Below, in pieces: positions 1 through 9,669 of a stretch of 23,954 nt of DNA. Where the stretch lies: contig BFEA01000400.1 of assembly GCA_003427395.1 (NCBI GenBank), forward strand, positions 1,275,444 through 1,299,397, read 5' to 3'. Made by a program: the position numbers and the translations under genes. Under the pieces are notes generated by a model that worked only from the letters and a program-made list of their open reading frames with translations, ran no database searches and was not told the origin of the DNA. Position 1 is the first letter of the stretch, and each line of letters opens with the position of its first letter. This stretch comes from Chara braunii. Lineage: Eukaryota; Streptophyta; Charophyceae; Charales; Characeae.

Positions 1-75
<75 letters not shown>
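1..75. repeat. (GA)n microsatellite
   Basis: The window opens with an almost pure GA dinucleotide run to position 60, followed by an imperfect GA/AAG-rich continuation. It is a simple sequence repeat that begins before the window edge, so its full length is unknown. Confidence 0.97.
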
Positions 76-682
76 GAAGAGGGAGCTGAGGTTGATGGAC
101 GCGGTTTTGCTGTTTCTTTTATCTTTCCTCCCTCCTGTCTCATGTACATAAATTTTGATTTCGGCTTCGGGCAGTTTGCCCATTTTTCAATTTCTCAGAA
201 TTTGGACTTGGATTTTTGCTCGCACTTATCTTCGTAATTCCATCTCAGATGTACTGTGCGCATGTTGTTGAATGAATGAACATATGGATGCAATGTTTTT
301 TGTCGGAATCTTTGCCTTTGCTTTTGATGGATGCACTCGTAAGTAGGATAGGAGTTTTTGTGCAATCGGTCATTCTGCTCTCGTTTTTGTTGGTCTTTTG
401 ATTGGGTTGTTATGTGAGGTGCATCTGGCATGCACGGAGTGAACGCCGCACGATTTGATTTACGCACTTACACGCGCTCCTGTGCACCGGATCGTCAAAA
501 CTCAACAATTGTGGGATATCGTTTGATCGAACGTGGCAGTTCTGCGTCTAAGTGGCGAAGCCATCGTCCCGTATAAGCACGAGTAGGCGCGACTCGATTG
601 TGCGGCCTGCACGAGCTTGCACGTGGCGATCGCCTTCGACAGGGACCGACCCTCAAGCACCTTGTAGCTCTGCGATGACACG
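76..682. other. No gene supported
   Basis: This stretch has moderate GC and no open frame with protein-like composition or a recognisable motif on either strand. The open frames here are short and resemble nothing I know. It could be untranslated or intergenic sequence flanking the retroelement, but nothing seen fixes its role. Confidence 0.5.
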
Positions 683-1373
683 ATGACACGATCCTGGAAT
701 TCTGACTCGTACCCGGATTACTTCACCCTTTGGATAAACGAACTCCTCCGACAGAGATACCCCTGCCTAACCGAGAACCGACTATGTCCTCGGGAATTCC
801 ACGGCGCCACCACTAGCGACCTGCGGTGCTCTGATTTCCCCTCTCCTGACCTTACCTACTACTTCATCCATCCCGGATTCGTCGTTATCACCACCAGTTT
901 CCCTCCCTTTCGCCTCCTCCTTCCGTACCACCGACTCAGCGTCGTCCCGTGGCCGGCCATAGCCCCATACTGGCCCAGTACGCCCTGCGGAAACTGCCGA
1001 CGACGCGGTGATCAAAGGACCCCGGAGTCCCGGAGGTCCAACCCAAACGCGCGACGGCCGGCGCCACGTGGCAACCCCCGACAGTCTGAGCCATCGGAAG
1101 CCCATCCACCCCGAGGGGACTCTCCCGCAAACCGCCGTCCCCGAAACCAATGGCTCGCCCGGCCCTGAGCAACCCACGCGTACCATCTGCTTCGTCACCA
1201 GAGGCGATCCGCCCTCTCCGCCAAATTGCACTCGTGCCCCCGAAAAACTCTGCCACATGAGATCTTTGTTTTGGCTTGGGACTCTACTTTCCCCAAAAAT
1301 CCTTGGCACACCCCTTTTCGCACTTCCAGGCCCACATCCCACTCCGATCAGGAAGTCGCGCTGGGGGTGAGGT
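683..1373 (+). other. GC-rich segment before the primer-binding site (possible 5' LTR/leader)
   Basis: The segment is GC-rich and lies directly upstream of a tRNA-Met-like primer-binding site, so by position it should contain the 5' LTR of the downstream Ty3/gypsy element. Three frames stay open for 100 to 190 codons on both strands, but none reads like a known protein; the openness probably reflects high GC. I found no matching copy downstream of the element, so the LTR boundaries are undefined. The LTR label rests on position alone. Confidence 0.3.
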
Positions 1374-1386
1374 TGGTATCGGAGCC
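1374..1386 (+). other. Primer-binding site, initiator tRNA-Met type
   Basis: The sequence tggtatcggagcc matches the common plant LTR-retrotransposon primer-binding site TGGTATCAGAGCC (complement of the 3' end of initiator tRNA-Met) at 12 of 13 positions, with one A-to-G change. It sits about 140 nt before the gag ATG at 1528, as expected. A telobox-like tract (1399-1411) follows immediately. Confidence 0.65.
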
Positions 1387-1527
1387 CGACACGTGGTCGG
1401 GTTTTAGGGTTAATAACACAACTAATTGGGCGATCTGGCTAACTGAGGGCGACCTCGGCCCCGAAACGCGCATAGACGCGACCCCATCGTCACCAGAAGC
1501 AGATCAGCTAATTGACGGGCAGCCAAC

Positions 1528-2820
1528 ATGGCTGCTAATGTACCGAACCCGAATCCGCAGCAGAATGCTAACCAACCAAATCCTAATCAACCCGCCCCAC
1601 GAGCACGGGCTCCCATGACACCACCTGATCTCTATCTATTTGACCATGCGCACCACCTGGCAGGACCATGGTTGGCCACGCTCCGAGCATAACAGTATGA
1701 CGATAATGAAGCTCAGGTAAACATCCCCGCTCGATTAGGAGGAGACACTCACCACTGGTTTAGTACCTATGTATGGGTAGATCTTCCGACCTTTGAACGA
1801 GACTTTCTGAATCGATTTGATTACGTCCACCCAGAGCAAGCACTTTACATGATCAAGGACCGAGTGCAAAAACCTCTCAAATCCGTTGCAGAGTATTGAA
1901 ACCGGTTCTACCGAATGTTTGTGAAAATTGAGCGACGTGAGCAAGTAGGGAGAGATCTGTTTATAGACGAACTCCGCAGCCGAACAATAAGGGCGAAGCT
2001 GCGAAAGCAGTTTTCCCCCATCAATCATACACTGCAGCAAATCATGGCCGCTGCAGAAGAAATGGAACGGAAGTTCGCGACGAACTTCCTGGAAGGAGAA
2101 GACTATTCTAGGGAAGGAGATTCGTCCGAACTCGCAAGGGCAAAAGCCGAACTGGCTGCGATGCAAAACAAGTTCGAAAACATGGGGTTTGTGTCGGGTC
2201 CTGGCACCTACATAGAATAGATAGCCCCTAAACGACTGATTCCAAGTGAGATCCCAAGTGTCCCTGTTCCGGTGATGCCATCACCTTTACGAACGGCACC
2301 CCCGCCCCCTATTGAGACTTCCGTACGATCGAATGAATCAGCTGCCATATTCGAACTGACCAAAACATCGATTAGTCTAATCCAGGAAAGCAAAAAGGAA
2401 CAACGAGAGGACAGCGATCGGTTGGAAGCCATGATGAGAAACATGCGGCCCATCGCAGTACGCGCCCCTCCAATCCAACAAGGGCTGGCCCCGGCGCCTG
2501 CTCTCGGGGGGGGGCGCGAACAATCTGAATGTCTGTTATGCATGCCATCAGCCAGGACATCTAGCTTGTGACTGCCCCCACCGACCCTCGCAACAGCGAT
2601 CGGGGTTGCACCAGTGGCAGCGGCCCCCGTCGCTAACGAAGCAGGGAGGGTAGCAACTTTCATGGAAGAGATGGAAGGTGTGGGAAGTGCGCTAGCGACC
2701 ACGAAAGAAGCTGTCGAGCTTATTCCGTTAGATCAGTATGTATCGCTGGGCTATCCCGGACTCGGAATGATTGGAACGATCAGGCCGGCACCAGAACAGA
2801 AAGAAGTGGCGGAGTGGTGA
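1528..2820 (+). pseudogene. gag: Gag polyprotein of a Ty3/gypsy retroelement, broken
   Basis: Gag forms the virus-like particle and binds element RNA. Translation from the ATG at 1528 gives an Asn/Pro/Gln-rich N-terminus, then a retrotransposon-gag core (LGGDTHHWF, WVDLPTFERDFLNRF, NRFYRMF), a Glu/Ala-rich helical stretch, and a linker leading to a CCHC knuckle at 2534-2575. The frame is interrupted by TAA 1690-1692, TGA 1897-1899 and TAG 2218-2220. A 9-base G run at 2506-2514 shifts the knuckle into the next frame, after which the first frame resumes to a TGA ending at 2820. The protease follows in the original frame, as usual for Ty3/gypsy. The core assignment is firm from motif order; the gene cannot make full-length protein as written. 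Confidence 0.85.
2534..2575 (+). other. CCHC zinc knuckle of Gag
   Basis: The translated segment CYACHQPGHLACDC fits C-x2-C-x4-H-x4-C exactly, with the usual Gly before His. This is the nucleocapsid RNA-binding knuckle of the first Gag. It is out of frame with the flanking Gag sequence because of the poly-G run about 20 nt upstream. Confidence 0.85.
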
Positions 2821-3702
2821 CCCTCTCCAGGAGAAATGGAGTCGGGAGGACCCATCTTCGTCACTGGGGAAATAGACGTTCTGAACATCGTCCACGCCTT
2901 GGATCATCGGATTCCACTTCCGATCGTCCATCTGCTCTCGATCTCCGAACAGGCTAATGAGCGGATGCCACAACACTGTAAGGCGAACCGAAAACGATTC
3001 GCCCTCGCCTGAACCACGAACGTAAAAGCCAAAAGTCCCATGCCAGAAGAAAACACGGCTGGCACGTCAGATCCAATATGGGTAGGACTAATATAGAAAG
3101 ACTATCATTTCCTACGGATTAAACCTATCCCCTGGAAATCTGCGGAATGCTACATCGAAATCTGGGGAATTCCGTACAATGCAATCATCGACTCGGGAGC
3201 CGTTGTTTTGGCTATCTCGCTGAGGGAAGTTGAGAGGGCGGGTAGGAAAAACGACCTGATCATGCTTTCGGAAAAAGATCAGCTCGTATCGGCAGATGAA
3301 GAGAAGATTAAAACGGTGGGAAGAATGACCAATGTCGCTTTTCGATTGGGAAAAGTGCATGCACTGGGAGATGTTGTGGTGTTAGATGTAAATACCTACG
3401 ACGTTCTTTTTGGACTTCCCGCTCTTGTGGCATTACGAGCGAATCTTGACTTCGAGCGAAGGTCAATCATCCTCCGAAATACAGGAGGAAAGCCGTATGC
3501 TGTACCGATGAGACTGACCCTTCGTATTACCCTCAATGCAGTTCCGCGAGTTTCGCCGATGATAGCAGAGACTCTCCATATGATCGCGTGGGAAGACTCT
3601 GCAGACGGTGAGCCATCATCGAAGGACGAGGATAGCAGTGACGAAAATGATCCGAAAATCTTGAAGCTAGAGCGACGACGTATTTATTACCCATCACCCT
3701 GA
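2821..3702 (+). pseudogene. pro: Gag-Pol linker and retropepsin-like aspartic protease, broken
   Basis: This region reads in the same frame as gag. The first third is a linker (GGPIFVTGEIDVLNIVHALD and following) that appears to lead into protease. The protease has the catalytic D-S-G-A at 3190-3201 after a hydrophobic strand (YNAIID), and further on a second conserved hydrophobic segment, YDVLFGLPAL. Those are the active-site loop and the second conserved block of retropepsin folds. An acidic Asp/Ser/Glu-rich tail ends at TGA 3700-3702. TGA 3010-3012 and TAG 3094-3096 interrupt the linker. From the last stop the protease is open for about 200 codons, so the domain itself is intact. Its role would be to cleave Gag-Pol during particle maturation. 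Confidence 0.8.
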
Positions 3703-4205
3703 ACGATCGCAAGAACAATGCACCTGACTAATTGGAAGATCCAAAGAACCAAGGCGATGATTTTAGGTGAACCCCTCGTACAGATTTCGAGGATGGTCGA
3801 TTCTTTGGAACCCCCTCAAACCATGTACGAAGGAATCTCCCCTCTCCTCGCCCGATACAACAACAAGAAATACTATTGCGATATAATAGATCTACCTAAG
3901 TCCCTATTGACATCTGCAAAAAAGGTACGACTGTTACGCCTAGGGGCGAAAGCCAATTCTTTGGAACCCCCTGGGCGTCTCGAGGCTGAATCAGACGAAT
4001 CAAGATCGCGACTAAAACGGTGCCATGGTAAGATATCCGTGATGGGATCACCCCGGAAGGACACGTGGCCATCCAGAAGGAAGACGCCCAGATGATGGCC
4101 ACGGTGTTCTCCTGACGATTGGATCATTCGTTCATCACTGCGCCATCGCCCAATGGAGCGAAATAAGCACGCACGAAGTGGATCGACGTACGGATCTGAG
4201 ACCAA
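3703..4205 (+). other. Protease-to-RT connector of pol, decayed
   Basis: An open frame continues from 3703 to 4095 in the protease frame without a recognisable domain. Its sequence includes SLEPPQTMYEGISPLLARYN. After 4095 the reading frame must change at least once to meet the reverse transcriptase frame at about 4206. This fits the variable connector between protease and RT in Ty3/gypsy pol genes. No function is assigned. Confidence 0.45.
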
Positions 4206-5211
4206 CTTTTTGAGTTACACGTGCCACAATACGTACCTGATGAGATACACCGAGTGATTGCGGACATTCTGATAGAATATCAGGGAGCGATTAGCGTAAC
4301 TGACACGGACATCGGCTTGTCGTTGGTAATTCAACACGAAATACAAACGGGCAATCATTCCCCCATTCACTGCAAGCCCTATCGATACTCCCTTATAGAG
4401 CGGAAGAAGGCTCTCAAACGAATACGGGAATTCGAAGCAAGCAGGTGGATTGAACCCCCCACCGGACCATGGTCGTTTCCTGTAGTGTTAGTGTCGAAGA
4501 AGAACGGATCGATTCGCATATGCATTGATTATCGCAAGCTGAACGAAATCACGATTAAAGATGTGTATCCCCTCCCCCGGATTGATGATTTGCTGGATGC
4601 GATTGGATGCGCTAATTATTTTAGCAAGTTTGATATTCGGCATGGCTTCCATCACATTCTGGTTAAGGAGGAAGATCGGCTGAAGACGGCCTTCGTATTG
4701 TTTGAAGGCACGTGGCAGTGGTTTCGGTGTCCGATGGGAATTTGTAACGCGCCTGCCACGTTTCAGCGAGAGATGAACATGACATTCCAGAACTTCGTCA
4801 ACAAAACGCGATTAACTTCTGTGTAATTGTGTACATGGACGACATCCTTGCTTACTCGGAGACCTATCACGGACATGCGCAAGACATTGAGCGGACGCTG
4901 GGAGCGCTAAGAGACGCTGGGTTCAAGATCGCACTCGAAAAAAGTGAATTCTTCCTTTCGGAAATCTCGTTCTTGGGCTACGTCATGACACGTGGAGGAC
5001 TGCGGCCTGACTCGAGAAAGGCCGCGGCGGTGAAATAAGCCCCAGTTTCTACGTCACTGACGCAGGTTCGAGCCTTCTTGGGGTTGGCTTCGTACTATCG
5101 CCGTTTCATCAAAGGCTTCGCCGCGATTGCACGGCCACTAACGAATCTGTTACGAAAGGACCAGCCTCTCAGTTGGGACACGGAGTGCGAACAGGCCTTC
5201 GCAACCTTAAA
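4206..5211 (+). pseudogene. pol: Reverse transcriptase domain, Ty3/gypsy type, frameshifted
   Basis: The RT domain copies element RNA into DNA. Conserved blocks appear in order: PYRYSLIERKKALKRIREFE, WIEPPTGPWSFPVVLVSKKN, RICIDYRKLN, DVYPLPRIDDLLD, the first catalytic Asp in FSKFDIRHGF, CPMGICNAPATFQR, and the catalytic YMDD box at 4832-4843. The thumb/connection part follows (FLGYVMTRGGLRPD, FLGLASYYRRFIKGFAAIARP). A one-base loss near 4810-4818 moves the frame before YMDD, giving an artificial stop at 4824-4826. A TAA at 5036-5038 interrupts the connection. A further one-base loss near 5207-5211 shifts into the RNase H frame. Family assignment is firm; activity as written is not possible. 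Confidence 0.92.
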
Positions 5212-5757
5212 GACGCTCTGGCGATGACACCTATTTTGATTCGACCGGACCCCTCGAAACAGTTCATTCTTATCACGGACTGACAACCGGAAGATATTTC
5301 CGCTATTCTAGCGCAGAAGGGGAACGATGGTCGCGAGCATGTCATCGAGTACGCGTCGTGCACGGTGCCAGACGAGAGGAGGAATGAATCAGCAACCCAA
5401 GGCGAATGCTACGCAGTAGTCTGGGGAATCCAGCACTTCCATCCATATCTCTACGGGCAGAAGTTCCGCCTCGTGACAGATCATGAGCCCCTGCTGGCCT
5501 TGAAGAAGCTCACTAACTACACGGGCATGATTGGACGATGGGCGGTACGACTACAGGAATACGACTTCGACATCGTCCATCGGAAGACAGAAAGGCACGA
5601 CAATGCGGACGGACTGACACGTCTGCATCGGCCCGCTAAAGTATCGAAGGGCGAGGAAATCACCCCGTGGAAGGAGTTGGAACTGGCAAACGGGCCTAAA
5701 TACGGACAAGTGGCAGTTCTCCCACGTGGAAAGAAGCAGACCGGTGGCAATGGGTGA
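5209..5757 (+). pseudogene. RNase H domain of pol
   Basis: RNase H degrades the RNA strand of the RNA-DNA hybrid. After the shift at about 5209 the frame shows a strand ending in ITD (first acidic residue), then AILAQKG, REHVIEYAS, the Glu in GECYAVVW, the Asp in TDHEPLLAL, and the final Asp in NADGLTRL. These are the acidic positions expected of a Ty3/gypsy RNase H. A TGA at 5281-5283 directly follows the first Asp; it is a likely former Trp codon. From 5284 the frame is open to TGA at 5755-5757. Just before or at that stop, the reading frame changes by one base into the PHD/integrase frame. Confidence 0.88.
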
Positions 5758-5989
5758 CGGAAGTAACCTCACTACCCCTCTTTCTCCCATCTCCTCTTCG
5801 TCTATTTTCTCCCTGCCAGATAAATTTTGCTATTTTTGTGAAGCAATTTCTCGCGTATACTCTGTCTCCATGTGTCCTAACGGGGAAGGGTATGTGGAAT
5901 GGATAGACTACCGACAGTGTGTTGCACGAGCCCATGGCTCGTGCATCCAATACTGAAATGATAGTAAGCCATGGTTATGTCCCTTGTGT
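5758..5989 (+). pseudogene. PHD-finger-like module between RNase H and integrase
   Basis: A Cys/His-rich module in the integrase frame spans 5828-5989. Its ligand series is C(5828)-x2-C(5837)-x23-[Y at 5909]-x2-C(5918)-x4-H(5933)-x2-C(5942)-x11-C(5978)-x2-C(5987), with a Trp two residues before the last CxxC. This is the Cys4-His-Cys3 order of PHD fingers, with the third ligand read as Tyr (TAC, one transition from TGC). A TGA at 5954-5956 lies where Trp would be plausible. PHD fingers typically read histone H3 tails, so a targeting role for the integration complex is conceivable but inferred. A RING/LIM-like or unrelated zinc-binding domain is an alternative. The 70 nt before it is Ser/Pro-rich. 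Confidence 0.55.
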
Positions 5990-7351
5990 CGGGTTGACAA
6001 GACCCCGACTGAAGCTCGCTTTCTGGATGCCACAACAAAAGGGTTGGAAAAGACCCGGAAGTTTCGAAGGGCCGAAGTATGGACCGACATCGCCTTGATT
6101 GCCACCTTAGTGGGTAACCCCCTCCAGGATTTCACCAAGGAATATCAGAGGAGGGCTAACGAAAGGGCTCGGGATTGTCAATGGATAGAGGGTAGGTTAG
6201 AAAAACGAAAAACGGACGGCAGTGGGATTTGGATGGTTGTACCGCATCCGTTCATGAGGTACGACTGGGTAAAGACGGCACATGAAGAAACGACAACCCA
6301 CTTTGCCGTATGGATTACCGAATCAGCAATCGATAAAAATGAGTGGTATTGGTCCAATATTCGGGACGATGTGAAATTCACCGTCGCAAACTATAAAGTC
6401 TACGCTGCTGACAAGGCGCCGATCCATCCGCCAAGATCGATAGTTCCAACGGTAGTTGAACGGCCGTTTTAAAGGGTGAGTATGGATACTACCGACATCG
6501 TGGTACCCCCTGGCCCTAATAGTTGCGAGTATTCAGTCCTGTTGGTATTCGTCGACCATTTTTTGAAATGGATCGAGGCCTACCCCTGTCGTACACGACA
6601 AGCTGCCGAAATCACGCGGTGTGTTCACCGTTTTCTCGGGATGCACCAGGATACGGAAGAAATCCTGACCTATGACGGGGCGAAATTCAGAGGGGAAGTA
6701 TTAAGGAAACTAGTCATACACGACGTCGCTATACGGAACACAGCGCCCCACATGTCACAATCTAATGGACTGGTAGAAAACGCCAATAGAGTGATAAAGA
6801 CAGCACTGCGACACAACATCGTGGCACGGGACCCGAGGCCCTGGCCTGATATCGTCGACCACATCCTAGCGGTCCATCTCGGAACGCCCCACGAATCGAC
6901 AGGCCTGAGCCCCTTCCAATTAAGGACCAATAGCATCGCTTGCGTTTGGATACCAAGCCTCCCCGACGAATCAACGCTCAACCGACAGCCCACAAGGGCC
7001 ACAGCACGGGACAAGGCCAAGCGACACCTAGAATTAATTGAACGGTTCCTCCCCAGGTTAGCCCGAAAACGCCAGAAAATGAATGAGTTAGCCCATGGCC
7101 GATAGGTCCGAAGCTACGTGGCCCGGAACGGAAACGCAGGGCCATGGCCCCAGTACAAATTGGGGGGCATCGTGCAGGTGAGGAAATGTGCTCGCCAGGG
7201 CAAGCTAGCACCATGATTCTTCGGGCGATTCCGCGTGATTGAGCTCGGACCCAAAGGCGTGAACACCGTGAGACTTGCGCCTGAGGTCTCCGGCAACCGA
7301 TCGGCTCGTCCGATCATCCGCCACGTGTCCTACCTCCATCCCCTCCCTCCT
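5990..7351 (+). pseudogene. Integrase (HHCC, catalytic core, C-terminal domain), broken
   Basis: Integrase inserts the element DNA copy into the host genome. The N-terminal zinc module shows H(6281)-x5-H(6299)-x30-Y(6392)-x2-Y(6401): both Cys ligands of the usual HHCC read as Tyr. TAA at 6470-6472 interrupts the join to the core. Core landmarks are Asp at 6485 (SMDTTDIV), the segment VDHFLKWIEAYPCRTRQAAE, the Y-D-G-A-K-F block at 6671 where D-N-G is usual, and Glu at 6776 in NGLVENANR. The C-terminal part continues after TAG 7103-7105 and TGA 7214-7216 as FRVIELGPK, TVRLAPEV and RHVSYLHP, resembling the small beta-barrel of gypsy integrases. The order after RT/RNase H is that of Ty3/gypsy, not copia. 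Inactive as written. Confidence 0.88.
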
Positions 7352-7475
7352 TCTCCATCTTCGCATTCACCTGAACCCTCTTCCGCTGCGGAAGAGGACA
7401 ACGACCTCTTATCGCCTGTCTCTCCGTCTCCATCTCGTTCTCTTTCCATTACTCTGGGTCTCCACCGCCATCACC

Positions 7476-9032
7476 ATGAGTTTTCTTACGGAGCGAGCTT
7501 TCGGCAATTCTCTGCTGGTGCCACGGTGTCACATCTCGGCGATTCGACAAGTTCATCATCCGCGGCTCAATCCAGATCTTCGGCGACTTGTGCAGTTCTT
7601 CTGTACCCAGGGAGTGTACGCGGCTGCTGAGTTTCGTTTTGCGGAAAGTTGTTCTAGCAAAGGCAGTAGGAGTTCATCGGCGATCGGCTCCGGGAGTCAG
7701 CCACGTGGCTACGGTGGTCGCCTTTAGTGGCGACATCAACACCATCGGCCTGTTGCGACATATAGCTATCAAGACGACGCTCCGGTTGTGGGCACAGCAG
7801 TTGGCGACGGAGTGGAATCATTGGCTCACGCCCCACGGAGACAACCTTTTTCCCACGGACGACGTCGATTTCGACGAGATTCGAACCTTCCAGCACGAGC
7901 CGGCGGTGGTGCTCCCCAAACTCGTCCCCTTCCCCCGTCCTTAATGAACCCATCCCCGATCTCCACCTTCGACCTCCCCTCCTTCTTTCCCACCTTCTGG
8001 CAGTCCAGAGTCCACCCGCATCTTTCCTTTCGTCTGGAATCACTTGTTGTCCCCCTCCTCGACCCCTTGCAGTGGAGGCGTTGGCGAGAGCACTTCATTG
8101 AGTTGTCGGTGTGTCTGGTCGGAGTAAGGGTCACGTGGACGCAACACGAAGATCACCGCCAGTGGGCCGAGTACCTCGAGCTGCTTATCATCCAAGCGTG
8201 GCGAACGAAAGTCGAAGGCGATCTGCTCGGATTCCTCTTCGGATCGGTGCGGCCTGATCACCGCCAACCGATCGTACACGAGTTTACAGTCCCCGTTGCA
8301 CAGCTGGCCGACGATCTCCCTCTTGAGATTGTCTCGCAGAGCGACGATAACCCGGTCCCACACGTTCTTACGCGGACCTTGGAGCCATATCTTTAGTGGT
8401 CGGCGTGTTTGGAGGAACCGGGGAGCCACCGCAACCCGCCATCATAGCGCGGTTACCTGGACCCGCACGAGATAGTCGACCTCGCCTTCTTCCAAGATCG
8501 GACGACTTCCGAAAACGAAGAGATGGAGATTGAAGCGGAAGAAGAAAGCTCGGAGGAAGGAGAGGAGGTCGAAGAAGGGGCCGACGAGGAAGAAACTCCC
8601 GAGGAAGAGAGCTACAGTGAGCACAGCGAGGGCGAGCAGAGTGAAGAGGAAGAGGAAGAAGAAGACGACGACAAAGAGGAAGAAGACCAGGAGGAGTTAC
8701 TAGAGTTGGAGTACGAAGAATTCAAGGAGGAAGTGCGCGGCGAGGCTCGGGTGCAGGCCCAGGCACAGAAGAGGGAAGAGATCGCGGCCGGGAAGCGACA
8801 ATTGGAATTCGCCAGCGCAGCCGGCCAGCCGCTCACCGACGATCCAGCCTGGGACCCCGAGCTGCCTAAGCCTGAGGATGGAGAGGCAGCTGGCGAGACT
8901 TCGGCCGCACCAGCAAGGCGGCGACGTGGCAGATCCCCCTCCCCCTCCGCCACCGACAGCCCATCAACTCGTCCACGTACCAATGTGGGGCATCGGGCTT
9001 CGTCCCCGGTCCTTATCCCGTCGTCCCCTTGA
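7476..9032 (+). pseudogene. Third ORF after integrase, globular part plus highly acidic segment
   Basis: This unrecognised ORF begins at an ATG in good context (caccatgag) and overlaps the open tail of integrase in another frame. Part one, to about 7944, contains IGLLRHIAIKTTLRLWAQQL and LATEWNHWLTPHG, reached after a one-base shift at about 7643-7648. Part two (about 7940-8396) follows a shift in the C-rich tract 7921-7935; it is rich in Trp, Leu and Arg (WRRWREHFIELSVCLVGVRV). TAG 8394-8396 and TAG 8445-8447 then interrupt the same frame, which continues into a strongly acidic Glu/Asp/Ser stretch (8523 to about 8740), a helix-like segment, an RRRRGR basic cluster and a Ser/Pro tail. It is not a chromodomain or an obvious envelope protein. 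Extra ORFs downstream of pol are known in some plant gypsy lineages. Confidence 0.5.
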
Positions 9033-9632
9033 TCACCTTTCCTTCTGCCAGATCACCACCCGCGTCACCTTCCCCGCCAATCCTTTCCCCATCGATACCT
9101 TCCGCTTCTTCTACACTACCCGTCTCGTTGTCACTGTTCACCCCCACCCTTCCACCCGATGCGCCCAACCTGTCTTCTGCCTCCATATCCTTTTCCTTAG
9201 TGCCGCGTGGCGAGGCCACAATATGATCGAGGTATATTGCATGATTACGGGGACTATCCCTGCATGCGAGAACCACGATCACTTTTGAGCGGCCCTCTTC
9301 CGAACCTTCACCACCCTCTACCTCGACTACCTCGCGGCCCTCCCTCACACAGGCAACCGATTCCCCCGCTTCAAGTTCCATCGGATCGTTCGTTATCAAG
9401 AACTTCCGGAGATGGTGGCTGGAATGGAGAGCTTCCTTCCCCCTCTACGTATCAACCCTCCTCCTCACCACCCCTTTATGTACCGTCTCCCCTTTCCCCT
9501 CCCCGGCGCTCGCTGATGCAGGATCAGTGGACACGTTGTCAGGCGGCCACAAGGGATGGGCCGCCTGAAATCCACGGCTTTGGGGACTTAGGCCCAAAGA
9601 CAAGTCCGTGTTTTGACGGTACTCTTGTTTGA
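9033..9632 (+). other. Possible continuation of the third ORF, Pro/Ser-rich, frame uncertain
   Basis: After the TGA at 9030-9032, another frame stays open to 9226 with a Pro/Ser-rich composition that continues the tail of the third ORF. The frame open from 9207 to 9632 is also Pro/Ser/Arg-rich and shares the phase of the acidic segment. A third reading contains a weakly hydrophobic stretch near 9440-9500. I cannot decide which is right, and no domain is recognised. It may be a disordered C-terminal extension broken by indels, or simply biased sequence. Confidence 0.3.
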
Positions 9633-9669
9633 CCAGGCGGCAAAAATTAGGGGTACTCAGGACACCCCT
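9540..9669 (+). other. Three consecutive stem-loops near the 3' end of the element
   Basis: Three inverted repeats follow one another: caggcggcc 9540-9548 with ggccgcctg 9559-9567 (9-bp perfect stem, 10-nt loop); ggactt 9584-9589 with aagtcc 9602-9607; and aggggt 9649-9654 with acccct 9664-9669. In transcribed RNA they would form a row of hairpins. Their place at the end of the third ORF suggests 3' RNA structure or the start of the 3' LTR, but this is inference. Confidence 0.5.

Noticed and set aside
782-1342. A 186-codon minus-strand ORF and overlapping plus-strand ORFs before the first primer-binding site
   Set aside because: All three frames are open because of GC-rich composition; translations are Arg/Pro/Gly-biased with no motif.
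8612-8983. Minus-strand Ser-rich ORF
   Set aside because: It is the antisense shadow of the Glu/Asp-rich coding segment on the + strand.
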